Below are positions 54,588 to 62,633 of a DNA stretch of 64,000 nt, piece after piece. The notes under the pieces were generated by a model. It had not been told where the DNA came from and ran no database searches. It saw only the letters and a list, made by a program, of their open reading frames with translations. The number at the start of each line of letters is the position of its first letter. Within the stretch, counting starts at the first letter, position 1. The DNA is from Variovorax sp. HW608 (GTDB taxonomy: Bacteria > Pseudomonadota > Gammaproteobacteria > Burkholderiales > Burkholderiaceae_C). The stretch spans positions 682,001 to 746,000 of the forward strand of contig NZ_LT607803.1 of the NCBI RefSeq assembly GCF_900090195.1, given 5' to 3'. The translations under genes and the position numbers were made by a program.

Positions 54588-56324
54588 CTAATGCCCGGCG
54601 ACCCGCAATCCCGCGAGCACCACGAACGCGATGCCCAGAAGCACGGTCGTGCATTGCCAGAAGCGCACCGGGTTGCGCTCGATCAACGGAGACAGCCGGG
54701 GACGCAGAAACTCCTGCCCCGGCGTGCGCATGTCGAAGATGAACTCGGACACCACCTGCTGCCGCTTGGCCGGGTCGGGGTGCAGCGCCTTCTGCAGCAC
54801 CGCATCGATCCATTCGGGAAGGTCGGGGCGCAGATGCCGCACCGGCACGTAGCGAAGCCGATGGGCGTCGGCGCGCGTGCGCACGCGTGAGACGTTGAGC
54901 CCGTACGGCAACTGCGCGGTGAGCATGCGGTAGGTGATGACCGCGAGCGAGAACAGGTCCGACCGTGCGCTGCCGCCATGCCCGAAGAAATATTCGGGCG
55001 CGGTGTACTGCAGAGTCCCTTCGATCGCGAGCGCGCGGCTCTCGCGCGCGTTGTCGGCCAGGCCCGCCACATGGGTCGTCGCGAGGTCGATGATCTTCAC
55101 GGTGCCGCTGCGGTCGATCATCACGTTCTCGGGCCGGATGTCCTGGTGCAGCATCTCCTTGCCGTGCAGCGCCTGCAGGCCCTTGGCGAGCTGCTCGACG
55201 ATGCCGCGCACGCTGTCGAGCGCGGGGCGCGGGTGGTCGATCATCCATTGCGCGAGCGTCTGTCCGTCGACGTACTCCATCGCCACGTAGAGGTGGCTGC
55301 GCGGCCGCTCGATCGTGCTGGCCTTCAGCACGTGGATGCTGTCGACGCGGCGCGCGACCCACTCCTCGAGGACGAAGCGGTCCAGGTAGTCCGGGTCCTC
55401 GCGCAGGTCGACCGACGGCAGCTTCAACACCACCTGCTGCCCGGTGGCTTCATCCGTGGCCAGGTGCACATGGCTGCGCGAGCTCACATGCAGCTCCCGC
55501 ACCAGCGTGAAGCCCTCGAAGCGCGCGCGCTGCGCCAGCGGCGGTGCGATCGCGAGGCCTTCGCGCTGCATCTGCAGCTGCGCCACCTCGGCTTCGGGAA
55601 GCTCGTCGATGCGCAGCAGCTGCACCGTGCTGTCGTCGTCGCCGCCTTGCGTGCGGGCCAGCGCCGCGAGCATGCGGGCGGCTTCGTCGAGATCGTCGCC
55701 GCACTGCGCGAGCGCGTGGTGCACGGCAGGCGCATCGATGCAGGCGTAGGCGCCGTCGGTCGACAGCAGGTAGACCTCGCCGGCTTCGGCCTGCCAGCAC
55801 CTGTAGTCGATCTCGACATGGGGAGCGGCGCCCAGCGCGCGGCCAAGGTACGACTCCACCGACGACACATGCACGCGATGGTCTTCGGTGAGCTGCTCCA
55901 GCGCATTCGGATGCAGACGGTGGATGCGTGCATCGCCCACATGCAGCAGGTGCAGGTCGCGGCCCTTGAGGATCAGCGCGCTGAAGGTGCAGACATAGCC
56001 GCTGTCCCTGTCGAAGCGCGCATCGCTGCGCATCGTCTGCGCGTGCAGCCAGGAGTTGGTGGCGCTCAGCACGCGCTGTGCCGAGCGGCGCACCGACCAG
56101 GCATCGGAGGTGGCGTAGTAGTCGTCGAGAAAGCCGCGCACCGCTGCCGCGCTGGCGATCTGGCTCACGCGGCTGGAGCCGATGCCGTCCGCCAGCGCGA
56201 CCGCGATGCCCTTCGAGGACCGGAGCGTCCCCTGCGGCAGCATGGCGCCGTGGAAGTCCTGGTTGACCCCATCGCCTCCGGCCAGCGAGTGCTGGCCGAG
56301 CGTCACGCGCAGCGTCTTGGGCAA
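54588..56324 (-). CDS. PP2C phosphatase/Ser-Thr kinase fusion with C-terminal membrane anchor
   Basis: A 578-residue bifunctional protein. Residues 1-240 are a PP2C phosphatase with metal Asps in VNQDF (D23), ALADGIG (D46), HVGDARI (D131), STDGAY (D190) and GGDDDST. Residues 270-535 are a Ser/Thr kinase with K301 (VVLKLP), the alpha-C Glu at 320-321, catalytic D395 (HQDIRPEN) and D413. The Gly-rich loop is lost (RELHVSSRSH) and the DFG motif reads DLA, so kinase activity may be weak or atypical. One membrane helix ends the protein. It lies 7 bases after nirC in the nitrite operon, so it probably controls nitrite uptake or reduction. Confidence 0.87.
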   Translation of the reverse strand: MPKTLRVTLGQHSLAGGDGVNQDFHGAMLPQGTLRSSKGIAVALADGIGSSRVSQIASAAAVRGFLDDYYATSDAWSVRRSAQRVLSATNSWLHAQTMRSDARFDRDSGYVCTFSALILKGRDLHLLHVGDARIHRLHPNALEQLTEDHRVHVSSVESYLGRALGAAPHVEIDYRCWQAEAGEVYLLSTDGAYACIDAPAVHHALAQCGDDLDEAARMLAALARTQGGDDDSTVQLLRIDELPEAEVAQLQMQREGLAIAPPLAQRARFEGFTLVRELHVSSRSHVHLATDEATGQQVVLKLPSVDLREDPDYLDRFVLEEWVARRVDSIHVLKASTIERPRSHLYVAMEYVDGQTLAQWMIDHPRPALDSVRGIVEQLAKGLQALHGKEMLHQDIRPENVMIDRSGTVKIIDLATTHVAGLADNARESRALAIEGTLQYTAPEYFFGHGGSARSDLFSLAVITYRMLTAQLPYGLNVSRVRTRADAHRLRYVPVRHLRPDLPEWIDAVLQKALHPDPAKRQQVVSEFIFDMRTPGQEFLRPRLSPLIERNPVRFWQCTTVLLGIAFVVLAGLRVAGH

Positions 56325-56331
56325 ACCGCGC

Positions 56332-57144
56332 TCAGTTCACGACGCGCTTGGGCGCCGTCTTGTAGTGCGTCGCGTACAGGGTCGCGCCGACGAAGGTCAG
56401 GCCGCCGACCAGGTTGCCGAGCACCGTCGGGATCTCGTTCCAGATCAGGTAGTCCATCAGCGTGAACTTGCCGCCCAGCAGCAGGCCGCTGGGGAACAGG
56501 AACATGTTGACGACGGAGTGCTCGAAGCCCATGTAGAAGAAGATCATCACGGGCATCCACATGCCGATGGCCTTGCCGGACACCGTGGTGGACATCATCG
56601 CGGCGACCACGCCGCTCGACACCATCCAGTTGCACATCACGCCGCGGATGAACAGCGTCAGCATGCCGGCGGCGCCGAATGCGGCATAGCCCAGCGTGCG
56701 GCCTTCGCCGATGTGGCCGATCTTCTCGCCGACCGCATTGGGGGCCTGGCTGAAGCCGAAGGTGAAGATGATCGCCATGAACACCGCGACCGTGAGCGCA
56801 CCGGCGAAGTTGCCGACGAACACCAGGCCCCAGTTGCGAAAGCACCCGCGCCAGGTGGCGCCGGGCCGCTTGTCGAGCACCGCCAGCGGCACCAGCGTGA
56901 AGACGCCGGTCAGGAGGTCGAAGCCCATCAGGTACAGCATGATGAAGCCGACCGGGAACAGCATCGCACCGACCAGCGCGTTGCCGGTGTTCACCGTCAC
57001 GGTCACCGCGAAGGCCGCGGCCAGCGCCAGGATCGCACCGGCCATGTAGGCGCGGATCAGCGTGTCGCGCGTGGACATCAGCAGCTTGGATTCGCCGGCG
57101 TCGACCATCTTGGTCACGAATTCGGCGGGGGCGAGATAGGCCAT
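56332..57144 (-). CDS. nirC: Formate/nitrite transporter family channel (NirC-like)
   Basis: A 270-residue inner-membrane protein of the FocA/NirC family with six or more hydrophobic segments. Typical parts are the N-terminal MAYLAPAEFVTKMVDAG, the segment GNFAGALTVAVFMA and the late MGFEHSVVNMFLFP, which carries the pore His/Asn. The start is the ATG at 57142-57144. It lies between nirD and the phosphatase-kinase gene and would import or exchange nitrite for NirBD. Confidence 0.88.
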   Translation of the reverse strand: MAYLAPAEFVTKMVDAGESKLLMSTRDTLIRAYMAGAILALAAAFAVTVTVNTGNALVGAMLFPVGFIMLYLMGFDLLTGVFTLVPLAVLDKRPGATWRGCFRNWGLVFVGNFAGALTVAVFMAIIFTFGFSQAPNAVGEKIGHIGEGRTLGYAAFGAAGMLTLFIRGVMCNWMVSSGVVAAMMSTTVSGKAIGMWMPVMIFFYMGFEHSVVNMFLFPSGLLLGGKFTLMDYLIWNEIPTVLGNLVGGLTFVGATLYATHYKTAPKRVVN

Positions 57145-57178
57145 GGGAATTCCTTGAAGGACTTGAAGAAGAATCGGT

Positions 57179-57526
57179 TCAGGCGAGCGCGACCAGCACG
57201 CGCCCCTCCTGCACGCGCACCTCGTGGGCGCGCACCGAGTGCTCGGGCGCTTCGAGGCATTCACCGCTGCGCAGGTCGAAGTGGTTCTTGTAGAGCGGCG
57301 AGGCAACGACGATGCGCTCGCCGATGCTGCCCAGGAGGCCGCGCGAAAGCACGCTCGCGCCGGCCTTCGGGTCGACGTTGTCGATGGCGTAGAAGTCCTG
57401 CTCGCGGCCGACGCGGAAGATCGCGACATGCACGCCGTCGACGAGCGCGCAGACGCCGGTGTCGGGCAGGATGTCGCCTTCGGCGCACACGGCCGTCCAT
57501 TGGGAGGTTTCGGTGGTGGTGGTCAT
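57179..57526 (-). CDS. nirD: Nitrite reductase (NADH) small subunit
   Basis: A 115-residue Rieske-fold protein that lacks the Cys/His cluster ligands, as is usual in NirD. It keeps the fold landmarks GVHVAIFRVGREQDFYAIDN and SPLYKNHFDLRSGEC. The ATG at 57524-57526 is preceded by AGGAG. It follows nirB by 23 bases and assists the large subunit in six-electron reduction of nitrite to ammonium. Confidence 0.93.
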   Translation of the reverse strand: MTTTTETSQWTAVCAEGDILPDTGVCALVDGVHVAIFRVGREQDFYAIDNVDPKAGASVLSRGLLGSIGERIVVASPLYKNHFDLRSGECLEAPEHSVRAHEVRVQEGRVLVALA

Positions 57527-57549
57527 TTTTTGGATCTCCTCGTGTGGGT

Positions 57550-60060
57550 TCAGGCGACGGCGCGTTCTTCGGCGCGGGCGGGCCGGATCTGGCCGCGCTC
57601 CTGCACGAACACGATGTGCTCGTCCGGCTTCTCGCTGTTGACGAAGGAGCGGAAGCGCTGGCGCGTGACCGGGTCGTTCACCGCGGTCTTCCACTCGCAC
57701 TGGTAGGTGTCGACCACGTGCTGCATCTGCGCTTCGAGCTCGCCACCGATGCCGAGCGTGTCCTGGATCAGCACCCCCTTCAGGTAGTCGAGGCCGCCTT
57801 CGAGACTCTCGCGCCAGGTGCTGGTGCGCTGCAGCCTGTCGGCGGTGCGCACGTAGAACATCAGGAAGCGGTCGACGAGCCGGATGAGCCCGGCCTTGTC
57901 GAGGTCGGACGCGATCAGCTCGGCGTGGCGCGGCTTCATGCCGCCGTTGCCGCACACGTAGAGGTTCCAGCCCTTGTCGGTGGCGATGATGCCGACATCC
58001 TTGCCCTGTGCCTCGGCGCATTCGCGGGTGCAACCCGAGACGCCGAACTTGATCTTGTGCGGCGCGCGCAGGCCCTTGTAGCGGTTCTCCAGCTCTACCG
58101 CGAGGCCCACGCTGTCGTCCACGCCGTAGCGACACCAGGTCGAGCCGACGCAGCTCTTCACCGTGCGCAGCGACTTGCCGTAGGCATGGCCGGATTCGAA
58201 GCCGGCTGCGATCAGCTCCTCCCAGATCAGCGGCAACTGCTCCACGCGCGCGCCGAACAGGTCGACTCTCTGGCCGCCGGTGATCTTGGTGTAGAGGCCA
58301 TACTTCTTCGCCACCTGGCCGACCGCGATCAGCCCTTCGGGCGTGACTTCGCCGCCGGGCATGCGCGGCACGACCGAATAGGTTCCGTCCTTCTGGATGT
58401 TGCCGAGGAAGTAGTCGTTGCTGTCCTGCAGGCCGGCGAGGTCCTTCTTGAGCACGAACTCGTTCCAGCACGAGGCGAAGATGCTCGCGGCGGTCGGCTT
58501 GCAGATGTCGCAGCCGAGGCCCTTGCCGTGCCTGGCCAGCAAGTCGTCGAAGCTGCGGATCTCGCCCACCCGCACGAGGTGGTACAGCTCCTGGCGCGAA
58601 TAGGGGAAGTGCTCGCACAAGTGGTTGTCGACCGCCAGCCCACGCCTGGCCATCTCCGCCTTCATGACCTGCCCGACCAGCGGCACGCAGCCGCCACAGG
58701 TGGCGCCCGCCTTGGTGCAGGCCTTGAGCTCCGAAGTGGTGCATGCACCTTCGCCGACCGCCGCGCAGATCTGGCCCTTGGTGACGCTGTTGCACGAGCA
58801 GATCTGCGCGCTCTCGGGCAGCGAGTCGACGCCGAGGCCGGGCTTGGCCTTGCCGTCGCTCGACGGCAGGATCAGGAACTCGGGGTCGGCCGGGAGCTGG
58901 ATGCCGCCCCGCGCCATCTGCAGCAGCGTGCCGTATTCGGCCGCATCGCCGACCAGCACCGCGCCGAGCAGCTGCTTGCCGTCTTCGCTGACCACGATCT
59001 TCTTGTAGATGTTCCTGTGCTCGTTGACGTACTGGTAGGCGCGCGACTTGGGCGTCCTGCCGTGCGCGTCGCCGATGCTGGCCACGTCCACGCCCATCAG
59101 CTTGAGCTTGGTGCTCATGTCGGCGCCGGTGAAGGCGGCGTCGTCCTGGCCGGCGATGTGCTTGGCGGCCACGCGGGCCATGTCGTAGCCCGGTGCCACG
59201 AGGCCGAAGCTTTGATCGTTCCACGATGCGCATTCGCCGATGGCGTAGACGTCGCGGTCGCTGCTGCGGCAGTGGCTGTCGATCGCGACGCCGCCGCGCG
59301 GACCGACCGCCAGCACGCACTGGCGCGCGAGCTCGTCGCGCGGGCGGATGCCGGCGGAGAACACGATCATGTCGGTCTCCAGGTGCGTGCCATCCGCGAA
59401 GACCATGCGATGCCGCGCGGTCGCGCCGTCGACGATCTCGACCGTGTTGCGGCCGGTGTGCACATGCACGCCCAGCGACTCGATGCTGTTGCAGAGCGCC
59501 CGGCCGCCGCCTTCGTCGACCTGCACCGCCATGAGGCGCGGGGCGAACTCCACGACGTGGGTTGCGAGGCCCATGTCGCGCAGCGCCTTGGCGCATTCGA
59601 GGCCCAGCAGGCCGCCGCCCACGACCACGCCGCTCTTCGAGCGTGCACCGCAGGCTTTCATGGCCTCGAGGTCCTCGATGGTGCGGTAGACGAAGCAGTG
59701 CGGCCGGTCGCGGCCCGGAACCGGCGGCACGAAGGGGCTGGAGCCGGTCGCCAGCACCAGCTTGTCGTAGGCGATCACCTCGCCGTCGGCGGTGGTGACG
59801 GTGTTGTTGCGCCGCTCGATCGCCACTGCGCGGGCCGCCAGGCGCAGTGTGAAGCCGGTGCGCTCGAAGAAGCCGGGCTCGACCAGCGAGAGATCCTCGG
59901 CCGTCTTGCCGGAGAAGAACTCGGACAGGTGAACCCGGTCGTAGGCCGGGCGCGGCTCCTCGCACAGAACGGTCACCTCCGCCCCGGCGAGGCCGAGCTC
60001 GTGGAGCTGTTCGAGAAACTTGTGGCCCACCATGCCGTGGCCAATCACTGCGATTTTCAT
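57550..60060 (-). CDS. nirB: Assimilatory nitrite reductase (NADH) large subunit
   Basis: An 836-residue cytosolic enzyme reducing nitrite to ammonium. Order: FAD domain (VIGHGMVGHKF), NADH domain (VVVGGGLLGLECAKAL), BFD-like [2Fe-2S] domain (CSCNSVTKGQI and CGGCVP), then the sulfite/nitrite reductase halves with the sirohaem/[4Fe-4S] ligands in CVGSTWCRYG and CTRECAEAQGKD. The start is the ATG at 60058-60060. It is the first gene of nirB-nirD-nirC-phosphatase/kinase. A long upstream region with a candidate hairpin suggests control by antitermination, as in other nitrate-assimilation operons. Confidence 0.95.
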   Translation of the reverse strand: MKIAVIGHGMVGHKFLEQLHELGLAGAEVTVLCEEPRPAYDRVHLSEFFSGKTAEDLSLVEPGFFERTGFTLRLAARAVAIERRNNTVTTADGEVIAYDKLVLATGSSPFVPPVPGRDRPHCFVYRTIEDLEAMKACGARSKSGVVVGGGLLGLECAKALRDMGLATHVVEFAPRLMAVQVDEGGGRALCNSIESLGVHVHTGRNTVEIVDGATARHRMVFADGTHLETDMIVFSAGIRPRDELARQCVLAVGPRGGVAIDSHCRSSDRDVYAIGECASWNDQSFGLVAPGYDMARVAAKHIAGQDDAAFTGADMSTKLKLMGVDVASIGDAHGRTPKSRAYQYVNEHRNIYKKIVVSEDGKQLLGAVLVGDAAEYGTLLQMARGGIQLPADPEFLILPSSDGKAKPGLGVDSLPESAQICSCNSVTKGQICAAVGEGACTTSELKACTKAGATCGGCVPLVGQVMKAEMARRGLAVDNHLCEHFPYSRQELYHLVRVGEIRSFDDLLARHGKGLGCDICKPTAASIFASCWNEFVLKKDLAGLQDSNDYFLGNIQKDGTYSVVPRMPGGEVTPEGLIAVGQVAKKYGLYTKITGGQRVDLFGARVEQLPLIWEELIAAGFESGHAYGKSLRTVKSCVGSTWCRYGVDDSVGLAVELENRYKGLRAPHKIKFGVSGCTRECAEAQGKDVGIIATDKGWNLYVCGNGGMKPRHAELIASDLDKAGLIRLVDRFLMFYVRTADRLQRTSTWRESLEGGLDYLKGVLIQDTLGIGGELEAQMQHVVDTYQCEWKTAVNDPVTRQRFRSFVNSEKPDEHIVFVQERGQIRPARAEERAVA

Positions 60061-60106
60061 GTCGGATTCCTGCACGCGGCCGCTCTGCAGCGGGGTGCGG
60101 ACCACA

Positions 60107-60132
60107 GGAAAGAGGCTGCCTTGGAGACAGCC
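60107..60132 (-). promoter_or_regulatory. Candidate attenuator hairpin in nirB leader
   Basis: On the transcribed strand GGCTGTC, loop TCCAA, GGCAGCC (60114-60132) is followed by TCTTTCC, about 50 bases before the nirB start. A GC-rich hairpin followed by a short U-rich patch inside the leader fits the attenuators that NasT/NasR-type antiterminators overcome when nitrate or nitrite is present. The T-run is short, so this is a suggestion. The remaining 390 bases up to 60525 hold no recognised gene and should contain the nirB promoter. Confidence 0.38.
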
Positions 60133-60525
60133 GCAGTGGGCCCCCGCGCGGAACGGATGCGAATTGGGTTGGAACAGGCGAACGGGTGGCGTCGTTACCG
60201 GTCGTTCGCTCGAATCCCGCCGTCATTAGCGGAGGCACTGCAAAGATCCGCGGCAGCGGTGCCGGCGGAACAGTCAGGGAGAGCGAAGCAACGATCGTGC
60301 CTGGTTAGGATCCGAGGCCTTTTCAGAGGAGAAGCAGGCTGGATGCGGCTGCCATGAAGGCGCGTCACGCGCCGATGTGGCGCAGGACTCGCCGGGTTGG
60401 TGCGGACGGGCCATGCCTGGGCGCAGAGCGCCATTGTTTCCGGGCGTTGAACACTACTGTTCCAAATGCGCCGGTTTCGTCCGGGTAATTTGCCTCAAAC
60501 TCTCTTTCATCCTACGGAGGCAGCA

Positions 60526-60708
60526 ATGAATACGACATGGAACTTCATCTTGGTCGGCGCGGTGACCCTGGCGTGCGCCGCGGGAGTGATCGGCGGCGAG
60601 GCCGCAAAGGGCGAGTTGCGCCTTGCTGAGGCTGCCACGTCCATCAATGTGGGTTCCGCAACGCATTTGCTGACGGGAGCCGCGACCGCTGTCGCCTCCG
60701 CTCGATGA
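60526..60708 (+). CDS. Small exported or membrane protein, 60 residues
   Basis: A short frame with an excellent ribosome site (GGAGG, five bases before the ATG). One hydrophobic segment (FILVGAVTLACAAGVIGG) near the N-terminus could be a signal peptide or anchor. The rest is small-residue rich. No family recognised. A terminator-like hairpin lies about 100 bases downstream, supporting that this is a real, independently transcribed gene. Confidence 0.5.
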   Translation: MNTTWNFILVGAVTLACAAGVIGGEAAKGELRLAEAATSINVGSATHLLTGAATAVASAR

Positions 60709-60809
60709 CACATCGGGGTTTTTAAGCCTCCCCTAAGTCACGCGGCACAGACTGCTCCTCGGCAGCCCACTCTTCTCCTCCTCCTCCCTCCCTCGAAGGG
60801 CTGCTGTTG

Positions 60810-60829
60810 ACCCGCTCCGGCGGGTTTTT
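60810..60829 (+). terminator. Intrinsic terminator
   Basis: Stem ACCCGC, loop TCCG, GCGGGT, then a run of Ts to 60829. On the plus strand this ends the transcript of the 60-residue gene. It lies before the membrane hydrolase-like gene at 60935. Confidence 0.75.
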
Positions 60830-60934
60830 CTTTGCCCATCTGCTACCCGTTTCCGCAGGAGATATTCCGGACCATGCCAATATCGGCCCGGGCAGCCAGC
60901 ACCGAGCTTGGCCATCCTCGAAAAGGAGTCCCCG

Positions 60935-61618
60935 ATGTTCGCTGGTCACATGGGTGTCGGCCTGGCCCTGGGGCGCGCCGAGCGGCGGGTGAACGTGGGC
61001 GTGTTCATTGCCGCCGGGTTGCTGCTCGACCTGCTGCTGTGGCTCTTCGTGCTGCTGGGCTGGGAGACCGTCACGCTGCCCGCGGACTTCGCCCGCACGC
61101 ATCAGCCGGAATTCATCTTCCCCTACTCGCATGGATTGCTGGCCGCCGTCGGCTGGTCCGCCTTGGCGGGAGCGGCGGCGTTCGCCGCCTACGGTCGGCT
61201 CGGAGCCGCGAGGATGCGCATCGCCTCATTGGTGGCCGCAGCCGTCTTCTCGCACTGGCTGCTGGACGCGCTGGTTCACAGGCCCGAGATGCCGCTGGCC
61301 AGTCCCGGCTCGGCGACAGTGGGGGGCGGCCTTTGGCAGAACATGCCCATCGCCATGGCCGTCGAGGCCGCGATCGTGGTCGTCGGGCTTGGCCTGTTCC
61401 TTCGGGGATGCCGCTTGTCCCGGCGCAAACGGGCCGCGCTCGCCATGCTGTCGCTGATCGTCCTTGCCTTCACGGTCGTCGGCATGACCATGGCGCCGCC
61501 TCCGCCCTCCGCGCAGGCCATGGCCGCCAGTTCACTGGCGGTCCTTGTCCTGGTCTGCGCGCTGGCGGGTTGGCTGGCGAGGCCGCTCGGCGGACCATGG
61601 CCGACTACCCGCCGGTAA
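60935..61618 (+). CDS. Membrane protein, YdjM/LexA-regulated metal-dependent-hydrolase-like
   Basis: A 227-residue protein starting at MFAGHMGVGLALG after AAGGAG at good spacing. Several hydrophobic segments are seen. Conserved-looking residues are the N-terminal GHMG and FSHWLLDALVHRP in the middle, which resemble the His/Asp positions of YdjM-type membrane-bound predicted metal hydrolases. C-terminal residues overlap the convergent moaA end by 14 bases. Role unknown. Confidence 0.7.
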   Translation: MFAGHMGVGLALGRAERRVNVGVFIAAGLLLDLLLWLFVLLGWETVTLPADFARTHQPEFIFPYSHGLLAAVGWSALAGAAAFAAYGRLGAARMRIASLVAAAVFSHWLLDALVHRPEMPLASPGSATVGGGLWQNMPIAMAVEAAIVVVGLGLFLRGCRLSRRKRAALAMLSLIVLAFTVVGMTMAPPPPSAQAMAASSLAVLVLVCALAGWLARPLGGPWPTTRR

Positions 61619-62633
61619 CGGACATGTGACGCACGAGCCTGACCGGCAGGATGCGCCCCTCGAGCGAGAAGTCGTGGCCTTCGGGCTTGTGCGCGATGGC
61701 GCCGCCGATGGCCTGGTGCAGCCGCGCATCGCTCGCCCCGATGCGCATCAGCTCCCGGAGATCGACGCCGTCTTCATGGCCGAGGCAGGTATGGAGCATC
61801 CCCGCGGCCGTCACCCGCACGCGATTGCAGTCCCCGCAGAAGTGCCGGGTGAGCGGCGTGATGAAACCGAGCAGGCCACCGGTCTCTTCGACCCTGGCGT
61901 AGCGCGCCGGGCCGCCGCTGCGGTCTGCCACGTCAGAGAGGGTCCAGCGCCTGCCGATCTCGCGGCGCAGCGCGTCCAGGCGCAGGAACTGTTCCGACCG
62001 GTCGCAGCCGGTCTCGCCCAGGGGCATGGTTTCGATCAGGGTCAGGGTCATGCCGCGGCCGTGCGCGAACCCGATCAGCTCATGGATCTCCAGCTCGGTG
62101 ACGCCGCGCAAGGCCACGGCGTTGAGCTTCACGGCCATGCCCGCGTCCTGCGCCGCCTCGATGCCTTCCAGCACCTTGTCCAGCGCGCCGCCGCGCGTGA
62201 TCTGCGCGAAGCGTTGCGGGTCGAGCGTGTCGAGCGAAACGTTCACCCGCCGCACGCCGGCCGCCGCGAGGTCCTGCGCGAAGTGCGCCAGCCGCAGGCC
62301 GTTGGTCGTCAGGGTCAGCTCGTGCAGGGAGCCATCCGCGAGGCAGCCGGACAGCGACCGGAACAGCTCGATGACACCCTTGCGCACCAGGGGCTCGCCG
62401 CCGGTGATGCGCAGCTTTCTCACCCCGCGCGCCATGAAGAGCCGTGCGAGGCGGTCCAGCTCCTCGATCGTCAGCAGCTCCGGACTGGAATGAAACTGCA
62501 TGTCCTCCGACATGCAGTAGACGCAGCGCAGGTTGCAGCGGTCGGTCACCGACAGGCGCAGGTAGCTGATGCGCCGTTCGAAGCCGTCGACCAGAGGCGC
62601 CACCGGCGCGGTTCGGCGCAGGTCCATCAGCAT
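61605..62633 (-). CDS. moaA: GTP 3',8-cyclase, molybdenum cofactor biosynthesis
   Basis: A 342-residue radical SAM enzyme for the first step of molybdopterin synthesis. The N-terminal cluster motif is C33, C37, C40 (CNLRCVYC). The C-terminal [4Fe-4S] motif is CGDCNRVRVTAAG with a Cys in MLHTCLG. The C-terminal GG tail, essential in this family, is present (MSVTGG). The ATG at 62633 follows GAGGAG. It overlaps the reductase gene upstream by 7 bases, so the two are coupled. The cofactor would serve the IorAB-like enzyme and, presumably, a nitrate reductase encoded beyond the window. Confidence 0.94.
   Translation of the reverse strand: MLMDLRRTAPVAPLVDGFERRISYLRLSVTDRCNLRCVYCMSEDMQFHSSPELLTIEELDRLARLFMARGVRKLRITGGEPLVRKGVIELFRSLSGCLADGSLHELTLTTNGLRLAHFAQDLAAAGVRRVNVSLDTLDPQRFAQITRGGALDKVLEGIEAAQDAGMAVKLNAVALRGVTELEIHELIGFAHGRGMTLTLIETMPLGETGCDRSEQFLRLDALRREIGRRWTLSDVADRSGGPARYARVEETGGLLGFITPLTRHFCGDCNRVRVTAAGMLHTCLGHEDGVDLRELMRIGASDARLHQAIGGAIAHKPEGHDFSLEGRILPVRLVRHMSVTGG

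Noticed and set aside
57179..60238. Long leftward frame spanning nirB and nirD as one protein
   Set aside because: The part over nirB is out of the nirB frame and has Arg/Gly-rich non-coding character. Only the nirD end is real.
56182..60357. A rightward open frame of about 1390 codons over the nirB-nirC region
   Set aside because: It is antisense to nirB, nirD and nirC, has no recognisable domain and follows from high GC at third positions.
60355..60486. Short rightward frame of about 43 codons before the 60-residue gene
   Set aside because: No family, Arg-rich random-looking sequence, and it lies in what is better read as the nirB promoter region.
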